Of a stretch of 6,286 nt of DNA, positions 1-5,250 are shown piece after piece (position 1 is the stretch's first letter; the number at the start of each line of letters is the position of its first letter). The stretch lies in the NCBI GenBank assembly GCA_012797215.1, contig JAAZPN010000096.1:1-6286 (forward strand). Reading direction: 5' to 3'. Made by a program: the position numbers and the translations under genes. The DNA comes from Chloroflexota bacterium (GTDB lineage: Bacteria > Chloroflexota > Anaerolineae > Anaerolineales > Anaerolineaceae). The notes below the pieces were generated by a model that searched no databases, had not been told where the DNA came from, and was given only the letters and a program-made list of their open reading frames with translations.

Positions 1-916
1 CCTCCACAACTGTGAGGTTGAGGCTGTTCAGACTGGAAAGACCCAGATATGGATAATTGTAATAACCATTGGCGATAAGGGAAGGCACCACGCGGCGCAC
101 GATATTGGAAGAAACCGCGAAGCCGATGCCAGTGTTGGCGGCTTCTCCGCTCAGGGTCTGCCCAGAGGTTTGGATGGCGCGGTTCACGCCGATAACTTCG
201 CCTTTCAGGTTAAGCAGCGGGCCGCCGGAGTTACCGGGATTAATGGACGCATCCGTCTGGATTAGGTCGCCGGCGGAAAAGAACACCCCGCTGGCTGTTT
301 GCCGCAGTGAGTCCAAGACCCGGCCGCGCGCGGAAACAATCCCAAGGGTCATCGTGCCGCTCAATCCGTAAGGGTTGCCAATCGCGACCACTACCTGCCC
401 AACCAGGGCGGTATCCGAATCTCCCAACACGAGGGGAGTCAGTTCAGCCTCATCCACATTAACTATCACCACCGCGAGGTCAGAATCCAGATCAGTACCG
501 ATAATTTCACCGTACACTTTGAGGCCAGAAGGAAAATCGACTTCCACGTTATCCGCGTTTTCTACCACGTGATAGTTGGTTACGATGTGACCCTGTTTAT
601 CGATAACAAACCCGGAACCAAGCGCGGAATCGTTTATCGAGCTGACCCGGATGGATACTACCCCCGGGTTCACCTGCTGGTACAGTCCTTCAAGGGTTCC
701 CTCCAGGTTGGCAAATTCAGGTGAGATAATTGTCGCTCCACCCGCGGCCGGAAGCTGCGTGGTTTGTTCCTGAGCTTGCTGCTCAGTCGGAACGGCTGTC
801 TGGAACTGCTGAAGCTGCGTCACCGCATCCCTGGCAATGTTGGTCAAGGCGCAAGCGGAGGTAATCACAAATACAGCCATCAAAAGTAGAATGATCTTCA
901 GTTTATTTTTTATCAT
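1..916 (-). CDS. Lipoprotein-anchored HtrA/Deg-like trypsin-fold serine protease, N-terminal part (C-terminus off window)
   Basis: Translating the minus strand from ATG at 914-916 gives 305 uninterrupted residues that run off the left edge. Residues 1-22 form a lipoprotein signal: a KNK basic start, a hydrophobic core and a TSAC lipobox with Cys22. A Gln/Thr-rich linker follows (about 30-60). The protease domain starts near residue 72 and carries the chymotrypsin-fold triad in HtrA context: His116 in TNYHVVEN, Asp146 in DLDSDLAV and Ser230 in NPGNSGGPL. GIGFAV (264-269) is the conserved strand that follows in HtrA proteins. Family members degrade or refold damaged extracytoplasmic proteins and usually end in one or two PDZ domains; that part is beyond the window. 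The start codon is preceded by only a weak AGGGA site, but it fits the signal peptide exactly. The gene has its own promoter (957-986) and lies 172 bp downstream of fhs in the same orientation. The family assignment is secure; DegP, DegQ and DegS subtypes cannot be separated here. Confidence 0.93.
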   Translation of the reverse strand, partial: MIKNKLKIILLLMAVFVITSACALTNIARDAVTQLQQFQTAVPTEQQAQEQTTQLPAAGGATIISPEFANLEGTLEGLYQQVNPGVVSIRVSSINDSALGSGFVIDKQGHIVTNYHVVENADNVEVDFPSGLKVYGEIIGTDLDSDLAVVIVNVDEAELTPLVLGDSDTALVGQVVVAIGNPYGLSGTMTLGIVSARGRVLDSLRQTASGVFFSAGDLIQTDASINPGNSGGPLLNLKGEVIGVNRAIQTSGQTLSGEAANTGIGFAVSSNIVRRVVPSLIANGYYNYPYLGLSSLNSLNLTVVE

Positions 917-956
917 TTTTTCCCTGCGATTCTGGTTTTCAATTAAAACCAATTTG

Positions 957-986
957 ATTGTAGCGATTTCCATCCAGCCGCGTCAA
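957..986 (-). promoter_or_regulatory. Sigma70-like promoter for the HtrA-like protease
   Basis: Read on the minus strand, TTGACG (complement of 981-986) and TACAAT (complement of 957-962) are separated by 18 bp. Each hexamer has five of six consensus bases. The predicted transcript would start near 950, leaving a 5' leader of about 35 nt before the ATG at 916. The position, just upstream of a gene in the correct orientation, supports the call; no experimental evidence is available. Confidence 0.6.
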
Positions 987-1046
987 GCGTCAGCATTCTA
1001 TTTTTAACGAATTCACAGCAAGAGCGAGCGCCTGAGGTAATAGAAA

Positions 1047-1069
1047 GCCGGCAGAATGCTTCTGCCGCC
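1047..1069 (-). terminator. Candidate rho-independent terminator after fhs
   Basis: An exact 8-bp inverted repeat, CGGCAGAA / TTCTGCCG (1049-1056 and 1060-1067), encloses a 3-nt loop, with one further G-C pair (1047/1069) beyond a C-C mismatch. It lies 20-42 nt past the fhs stop. On the minus strand the stem is followed by CTTTCTATT, a weak interrupted T-tract. It is well placed to separate the fhs operon from the protease promoter at 957-986, but the poor T-tract means termination may be partial. Confidence 0.5.
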
Positions 1070-1088
1070 AAATTTGATTAACCTGAGT

Positions 1089-3017
1089 TTAGCTTAGCCC
1101 AAGAATCCTGCCCGACTCAAAATCAATGTCGATATCATAGTAAGCAGGTCGGGTGGGCAAGCCGGGCATGGTGCTCATCGTCCCTAGCAGCGGGTAGAGG
1201 AAGCCTGCCCCAACTGACGCACTGATATCCCGGATGGGGATGCGGAAGCCTTTGGGCACGCCCTTTAGCGCCGGGTCATGGCTAAGGGAGAGGTGGGTCT
1301 TGGCCATACAGATGGGCAGCTCGTCGTATCCCAGGCGGGTATACTCGCGCACGCGCGCCTCCGCTTGCTCGCTGTAATCTACGCCGTCCGCGCCGTAAAC
1401 TTCACGCGCGATGGTCTCAATTTTTTCTTTAATGGAAGCTTCCAATGGGTAAAGGAAATCAAATTTCGAAGGCAGGTTGGCGGCTTTCATCACGGCTTTG
1501 CCAAGTTCCACGGCGCCCGCTCCGCCCCGAGAATAATGGTCGCAAACCACCGCGTCCACCACGCCCTCTTCTTTCACGGCAATCTGGCGCACCAGCTCCA
1601 GCTCGGCGTCGGTATCCGTGGGGAAGCGGTTGATGGCAACCACCACCGGGATACCAAATTTGGCGGCGATGCGGCAGTGCGCCAGAAGGTTATCCGCACC
1701 GGCGCGCACCAAATCCAGGTTCTCATTGGTATATTCCGCGGCTAATGGCGCGCCAGCAGTCACTTTTGGGCCGCCGCCGTGCATCTTGAGCGCGCGCACG
1801 GTTGCCACCAGCACCACCGCGTTGGGGATATTGCCTGAGTAGCGGCACTTGATATCAAAGAACTTTTCCATCCCCATGTCCGCGCCGAAGCCGGACTCGG
1901 TCACAACGTAATCCGCCAGCTTCAGGGCGACCATATCCGCGATGATGGAGCTGTTGCCGTGCGCGATGTTGGCGAAAGGTCCGGCATGCACCAACACGGG
2001 CGTGCCTTCCAACGTCTGCATCAGGTTGGGCTTGATGGTGTCTTTCATCAACACAGTCAGCGCGCCAGCCACGCCCAGGTCGTCCGCGGTGATGGGCTCC
2101 TGGCTGCGGCTTTGCCCAATGACAATCCGGCCAATGCGCGCGCGCATATCCGCCAGGCTGGTGGAAAGCGCAAGAATCGCCATCAGTTCGCTCGCGACTG
2201 TTATATAGTAGTTCGTGTGGATTTCGAAGCCCTTCTCTTCCGGCCCCTGCCCAACAGTAATCCCGCGCAGCATGCGGTCGTTCACGTCCACGCCGCGCCG
2301 CCAGGTGACTGTGGCAGGGTCAATATCCAGCCGCGCAAAGCGCGACCGCTCTTCCGGGCTTAGTTTTTCGGGGTCTCTCTCGGTAATCCCCAGCTTCTGC
2401 AGGCGGGCTTGCATCCCAACCGAGAAGCGGCGTGCGCCGCGCTTGTCCGCCGGGCACAGGCGGTCAAAGAGCGCCCGGTCGCTTTGGCTGGACTCGTGAA
2501 ACATGCGCGTGTCAATCGCGGCCGCGAGCAGGTTGTTGGCCGCTGTGATGGCATGGATATCGCCAGTCAGGTGCAGGTTAAAGTCTTCCATCGGGATAAC
2601 CTGGGAATATCCGCCGCCGGCAGCCCCACCCTTGATGCCAAAGGTCGGGCCCTGCGAAGGTTGGCGGATGCAGGTGAACACGCGCTGACCCAGGTGCGCG
2701 CCTAAGGCCTGGCTCAGGCCGACGGTCGTGGTGGTTTTGCCCTCACCCAAAGGTGTCGGGGTGATAGCGGTGACATCGATGTATTTTCCATCCGGAACGT
2801 TCTTCAGCCGTTCCAGCACATCCAGTTTTATTTTTGCCTTGTAATCTCCATAAAGCTCGATTTCGCCCGGCAGCAATCCAGCTTCTTCCGCTACCTGTGC
2901 AATCGGTTTGAGCACAGCCGCCTGCGCGATATCAATATCCGCGGGAACGGGCTGAAGCAGCGTTAATGCCGTAGGGGTAAATCGGCGCAATCCAGGTTTC
3001 TGTTTAAAAGATGTCAC
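1089..3017 (-). CDS. fhs: Formate--tetrahydrofolate ligase (10-formyl-THF synthetase), long eukaryote-like form
   Basis: This enzyme makes 10-formyl-THF from formate, THF and ATP in the cytoplasm, feeding purine and formyl-Met synthesis, serine/glycine interconversion or the methyl branch of the Wood-Ljungdahl pathway. Visible motifs are the nucleotide-binding loop TPLGEGKT (88-95), family signature 1 [11 protein letters not shown] (127-137), signature 2 [12 protein letters not shown] (404-415), and the C-terminal [10 protein letters not shown]...MPGLPTRP segment (601-623). The length is 642 residues against about 557 for common bacterial enzymes. Blocks such as HGNSSIIAD (353-361), [14 protein letters not shown] (567-580) and [13 protein letters not shown] (612-624) match my recollection of the ligase domain of eukaryotic C1-THF synthase better than that of Moorella-type enzymes. 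No dehydrogenase/cyclohydrolase domain is attached. The start is GTG (3015-3017) with TAAGGAG four bases upstream. It follows the lipoprotein gene by 13 bp and so is probably co-transcribed with it. No frameshift or missing signature residue is seen. Confidence 0.97.
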   Translation of the reverse strand: MTSFKQKPGLRRFTPTALTLLQPVPADIDIAQAAVLKPIAQVAEEAGLLPGEIELYGDYKAKIKLDVLERLKNVPDGKYIDVTAITPTPLGEGKTTTTVGLSQALGAHLGQRVFTCIRQPSQGPTFGIKGGAAGGGYSQVIPMEDFNLHLTGDIHAITAANNLLAAAIDTRMFHESSQSDRALFDRLCPADKRGARRFSVGMQARLQKLGITERDPEKLSPEERSRFARLDIDPATVTWRRGVDVNDRMLRGITVGQGPEEKGFEIHTNYYITVASELMAILALSTSLADMRARIGRIVIGQSRSQEPITADDLGVAGALTVLMKDTIKPNLMQTLEGTPVLVHAGPFANIAHGNSSIIADMVALKLADYVVTESGFGADMGMEKFFDIKCRYSGNIPNAVVLVATVRALKMHGGGPKVTAGAPLAAEYTNENLDLVRAGADNLLAHCRIAAKFGIPVVVAINRFPTDTDAELELVRQIAVKEEGVVDAVVCDHYSRGGAGAVELGKAVMKAANLPSKFDFLYPLEASIKEKIETIAREVYGADGVDYSEQAEARVREYTRLGYDELPICMAKTHLSLSHDPALKGVPKGFRIPIRDISASVGAGFLYPLLGTMSTMPGLPTRPAYYDIDIDFESGRILGLS

Positions 3018-3021
3018 TTTG

Positions 3022-3028
3022 CTCCTTA
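3022..3028 (-). promoter_or_regulatory. Shine-Dalgarno site of fhs
   Basis: TAAGGAG on the minus strand lies in the 13-bp gap between the lipoprotein stop (TAA, 3031-3033) and the GTG at 3015-3017. Its strength and its 4-nt spacing decide in favour of the GTG start, since no ATG occurs in this frame before the conserved domain begins near residue 24. Confidence 0.75.
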
Positions 3029-3030
3029 GT

Positions 3031-4422
3031 TTACTGCCCGATAATTGCCGAAATCGGCAGCGTGGCAGATGTAATTACTGTCAGGGTTTCAGGGTCGCCC
3101 AGAAATGCCACCGGTACTGCTACACGCAGCGAGCCATTGGGCGGGACGCGGTCGGTCAGGATTTGCCCACCGCCCACGATTCTTCCTTGCTGATTTTGAA
3201 TGAGAACCGATACCAAAACGGTCGATATCCCCGCGTTCAGGTTGTTCAGCACGTTCACGCGCACCAGCGCGCTTTCCCCTTCGATCTCCAACAGAGCCTG
3301 AGAGGTAGAAAGCGGATTATAAGCCAACGCGTACTCCCCAAACTCCCCCGGCACAATCAGCAGGTCGACCTTACTCGGCGCGACAGTTCCTGGCAAGCGC
3401 AGCACGCCCGGCGAGAAGTTGAGCGTTTCTCCCGGCAGGATCAGATTAATAAAGTCCTTCGCTACCAGGCAGACCCTGCCTTGCGCGTCGGACACAGTGA
3501 GGATATAGAAGCTGCCCGTGAGCACGCGGTCCGTGATATTTGTCAGCACAGCCCCACCGGCCAGCTGCCCTTCGGCGGTGGTCACAAAGCTCCAGTCTTC
3601 CACCTTAATGTTATTCCACCATTTTCCGCTCTCCAAGGAGGCGGAATAGGCGGAGAGCCAGGGGTAAATCTCCACGCGAGCGGGCGCTTCCGTCACAGTG
3701 GCAGGCACGCTCACTCCGATTGTGTCCTTGGGTGGGACGAATTCCATGTATCCGCTGCCCCCGCCTACAATCTCCCCCTTCGCGTTGTAAGCGACCGCGT
3801 TGATGGATACTTCCGTGTAGGTCATGTCGTTGGCGTTGCTCAACCAACCGGTCAGTTGGGCCGAACGCTGGTCCACGATAAAGGTAGGAGCGCTAATCGC
3901 GAAAGGCTGCGTCAATTTGGATTTTGGATCGGGAGCCCCGCCGGTAAAGCGCAGCTCCACCGAGGCGGCTTCAGCGCCCACCAGCAAGTCAAATTCGCGC
4001 ACGAGAGCACTGGTCTGGCGCGGCAACAGCCAGGGGATAGCCCCGAATTCCTGCGCCAGGCGGCTGCCGTTGGCATCCAGAACAAGCACTTCGTACTGCA
4101 CGTCCCGGAGCACGGCATCCTGAAGGGTATTTTGAAATTTTGAAACCACCACCAGGCGCTTATCCAGCTGCACATGCTGCAGCTCGCTGATTTGCACCGG
4201 ATTAGGCGCTTCAAAGTTGATTGTCGCGGTCGGGTTGAAGGGAATGGGAGAAGGGGTCCAGGTAGGCTCGCCGGGCTGCGGTGTGGCAGGCATGGGGCTT
4301 GGGATTGGGGTAGGAACCTCCGCCGCTGATGTTCCGAGCAAGGATTTGAGAGGCGCGCAGGCGGTGATAAAGATAAGGATTATCAGTAATGTGGGGATGG
4401 CCCTGAGGTTGATGCGTATCAT
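3031..4422 (-). CDS. Secreted lipoprotein with Pro-rich linker and four tandem FxLYD-like beta-sandwich repeats; function unknown
   Basis: Residues 1-22 are a lipoprotein signal (MIRINLR, hydrophobic core, lipobox ITAC, Cys22), so the mature protein should be tethered to the outer face of the membrane. Residues 36-68 are a Pro/Thr/Ser-rich spacer. The remainder reads as four repeats of about 70-80 residues: about 89-160, 182-254, 277-356 and 383-453. Each has a beta strand ending in an N-rich turn (KFQNTL, WLSNAND, VLTNITD, VLNNLNA), then a strand with a D/N-x-x-G turn ([32 protein letters not shown]), then a loop with Pro before a final strand (LLPRQ, VPPKD, ILPGE, VPPNG). This is the layout of FxLYD-type domains, though I cannot confirm the family. 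The start is ATG at 4420-4422 with a weak GAGAGAAA site. It is the first gene of a likely operon with fhs. No catalytic motif is visible; adhesion, substrate binding or envelope sensing are all possible. Confidence 0.85.
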   Translation of the reverse strand: MIRINLRAIPTLLIILIFITACAPLKSLLGTSAAEVPTPIPSPMPATPQPGEPTWTPSPIPFNPTATINFEAPNPVQISELQHVQLDKRLVVVSKFQNTLQDAVLRDVQYEVLVLDANGSRLAQEFGAIPWLLPRQTSALVREFDLLVGAEAASVELRFTGGAPDPKSKLTQPFAISAPTFIVDQRSAQLTGWLSNANDMTYTEVSINAVAYNAKGEIVGGGSGYMEFVPPKDTIGVSVPATVTEAPARVEIYPWLSAYSASLESGKWWNNIKVEDWSFVTTAEGQLAGGAVLTNITDRVLTGSFYILTVSDAQGRVCLVAKDFINLILPGETLNFSPGVLRLPGTVAPSKVDLLIVPGEFGEYALAYNPLSTSQALLEIEGESALVRVNVLNNLNAGISTVLVSVLIQNQQGRIVGGGQILTDRVPPNGSLRVAVPVAFLGDPETLTVITSATLPISAIIGQ

Positions 4423-4443
4423 TTTCTCTCATTGATTCGCGCA

Positions 4444-4473
4444 AGTATAAATAAAGGCTCTATCAACGAACAA
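4444..4473 (-). promoter_or_regulatory. Candidate promoter for the lipoprotein-fhs operon
   Basis: On the minus strand, TTGTTC (complement of 4468-4473) and TATACT (complement of 4444-4449) are 18 bp apart in an AT-rich stretch just upstream of the lipoprotein start. The predicted start site leaves a leader of only about 15 nt. A short inverted repeat, AACGA / TCGTT with a 9-nt spacer (4465-4483), overlaps the -35 region and could be an operator. Transcription reading through from the tRNA gene is an alternative. Confidence 0.4.
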
Positions 4474-4515
4474 TAATATCGTTCAGGTTCTAAGATTAAT
4501 TTACGCAATTGAATC

Positions 4516-4556
4516 ATTCCAGTTTTTCGTCTACGTGACAAGCAAATATCTGGAAT
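4516..4556. repeat. Nested inverted repeat between the tRNA gene and the lipoprotein operon
   Basis: The 7-bp arms ATTCCAG (4516-4522) and CTGGAAT (4550-4556) enclose a second, smaller stem: TCGTC (4528-4532) can pair with GACAA (4537-4541) using one wobble. The element lies 11 nt past the 3' end of the tRNA gene. No T-tract follows on either strand, so it is not a classical terminator. It could be a 3' processing structure or a protein-binding site. Confidence 0.3.
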
Positions 4557-4566
4557 TCCTTCCTTA

Positions 4567-4650
4567 TAGGGCGGGTGGGGGTCGAACCCACACAGTGTCT
4601 CCACCGACGGATTTTAAGTCCGTTGCGTCTGCCTATTCCGCCACCGAGGA
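4567..4650 (-). tRNA. tRNA-Leu(UAA), with a defective acceptor-stem 5' strand
   Basis: The minus strand folds into a class II tRNA of 84 nt without encoded CCA. The D arm has a GCG/CGC stem and GG in the loop. The anticodon stem is ACGGA/TCCGT with loop CTTAAAA, giving anticodon TAA. The long variable arm CGGTG-GAGA-CACTG is typical of Leu. The T arm is GTGGG-TTCGACC-CCCAC, and the discriminator is A, as leucine tRNAs require. The 3' acceptor strand CCGCCCT calls for a 5' strand like AGGGCGG or GGGGCGG, but the sequence has TCCTCGG, so only three of seven pairs form. The 5' boundary therefore cannot be fixed by pairing, and the transcript may be non-functional. The broken end faces the compositionally distinct right half of the window. 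Identity as a tRNA-Leu sequence is firm; function as a tRNA is doubtful. Confidence 0.8.
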
Positions 4651-4660
4651 CTTTTCCTCG
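4645..4660. repeat. Hairpin at the 5' edge of the tRNA-Leu gene
   Basis: A perfect 6-bp inverted repeat, CGAGGA-cttt-TCCTCG, spans the predicted tRNA 5' end. It uses the same bases that fail to pair with the acceptor 3' strand. It could be part of a recombination junction or an alternative fold that competes with the cloverleaf. Confidence 0.4.
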
Positions 4661-4715
4661 TTGAAGATCCCAATAATGTCCTGTTTTTCAGTCTCCAAAG
4701 CAAAAAAATATTGAT

Positions 4716-4727
4716 AGTCCGTTGCGT
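4716..4727. repeat. 12-bp direct repeat of the tRNA-Leu anticodon-arm segment (other copy 4617-4628)
   Basis: AGTCCGTTGCGT occurs exactly at 4617-4628, inside the tRNA gene (D-stem 3' strand through anticodon stem to the base before the anticodon), and again here 99 bp away, outside the tRNA. The flanks do not match, so this is not a second tRNA. A chance 12-mer match at this range is unlikely. Tyrosine integrases commonly recombine within tRNA anticodon arms, so an attachment-site core or integrase-binding repeat is a reasonable reading. Confidence 0.45.
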
Positions 4728-4762
4728 TTAAGTATACCCCATCTTTCTCGTTTCTTCCCCAA

Positions 4763-4808
4763 ATGTTAAAGAATGTCCGGTTTCGGACAATTTTAACATA
4801 ACTGTCCG
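4763..4808. promoter_or_regulatory. Composite palindrome plus third half-site: candidate operator
   Basis: The arms ATGTTAAA (4763-4770) and TTTAACAT (4792-4799) flank inner arms TGTCCG (4774-4779) and CGGACA (4784-4789) around a GTTT centre. This gives 14 complementary base pairs with a small 3/2 interruption. A third TGTCCG (4803-4808) lies just before the -35 box of the rightward promoter. There is no T-tract on either strand, which argues against a terminator. The spacing suggests a dimeric regulator bound upstream of, and overlapping, the promoter at 4812-4840. That is an inference, and no regulator gene is visible here. Confidence 0.45.
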
Positions 4809-4811
4809 CTT

Positions 4812-4840
4812 TTGACCTCTTGTATATTAGCACATATGTT
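4812..4840 (+). promoter_or_regulatory. Sigma70-like promoter for the rightward gene cluster
   Basis: TTGACC (4812-4817) and TATGTT (4835-4840) are separated by 17 bp, with matches of five and four of six to consensus. An overlapping alternative is TTGTAT (4820-4825) with TATACT (4842-4847), 16 bp apart. Either gives a leader of about 35-45 nt before the TTG start at 4891. Confidence 0.5.
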
Positions 4841-4878
4841 CTATACTATCCTCAACGCGATATTCGCATCCACCAACC

Positions 4879-4885
4879 AAAGGAG
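4879..4885 (+). promoter_or_regulatory. Shine-Dalgarno site selecting the TTG start at 4891
   Basis: AAAGGAG ends five bases before TTG 4891-4893, an ideal spacing. No ATG or GTG start competes in this frame before residue 58, so this site decides the start of the small gene. Confidence 0.7.
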
Positions 4886-4890
4886 ACCGC

Positions 4891-5250
4891 TTGTTCATAG
4901 CACAAGACACACCGATCACCCCCACCGAAACTCGCCTTTACATCCTCTACTGCCAAACCTACCCCACCGACCTGACCAAATTCAAGGAATACCAGCGCCT
5001 CTCCACCCGCCTGCGCTTCGCCGAACATTTCAATCGCGAATACGCCAGCGCTAACTTCCTCATGCTCAAAGCGCTGCGCAAGATCATCCACAGCGCCGGC
5101 AAAACCTACCATGGCAAGCTCAACGACCTCGCCTGGTGCCTCAGCCTCGCCCAATCCACTCTCAACCAAGTCGAAAACAAGGAGACCAAGGACCGATTTT
5201 ACCTTCCAGAAAGCATCCAAAAAGCAGGTCAAAGCCCGCATCGCGATTGA
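4891..5250 (+). CDS. Small protein of unknown function upstream of a phage-type ATPase
   Basis: This gene encodes 119 residues starting at TTG with a strong ribosome binding site. The first 95 or so codons mostly end in C or G, matching the ATPase gene downstream, which supports real coding. The product is Lys/Arg/His-rich and probably helical, for example RLYILYCQTY (15-24) and ANFLMLKALRKIIHSAGK (54-71). No signal peptide, membrane segment or recognised motif is seen. I do not recognise the family. It is the first gene after the promoter at 4812-4840. Its 3' part overlaps the ATPase reading frame by as much as 140 bp if that gene starts at 5111, or by about 62 bp if at 5189, so the true C-terminus is uncertain. 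Placement directly ahead of a Sak4-like ATPase suggests a role in phage or plasmid DNA metabolism, but this is guilt by association only. Confidence 0.6.
   Translation: MFIAQDTPITPTETRLYILYCQTYPTDLTKFKEYQRLSTRLRFAEHFNREYASANFLMLKALRKIIHSAGKTYHGKLNDLAWCLSLAQSTLNQVENKETKDRFYLPESIQKAGQSPHRD

Noticed and set aside
69..572. Two plus-strand frames opposite the HtrA-like protease
   Set aside because: They lie opposite a protease with a complete catalytic triad and have no start signals or domains.
3019..4143. 374-codon plus-strand frame opposite the lipoprotein gene
   Set aside because: It has no signal, motif or ribosome binding site and is Arg/His/Gln-rich, while the minus-strand frame has a lipobox, linker and repeats.
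4617..4727. CRISPR-like repeat
   Set aside because: There are only two copies of 12 bp, one inside a tRNA gene, with no regular array.
4763..4799. Palindrome read as a rho-independent terminator
   Set aside because: Neither strand has a T-tract after the stem, and it sits upstream of a promoter rather than after a gene.
4633..4833. Minus-strand 66-codon frame starting at GTG 4833 and ending inside the tRNA
   Set aside because: The amino acid mix looks plausible, but there is no ribosome binding site, the frame runs through the palindrome and rightward promoter, and it ends within the tRNA D arm. It may be a gene remnant, but I cannot support it as a gene.
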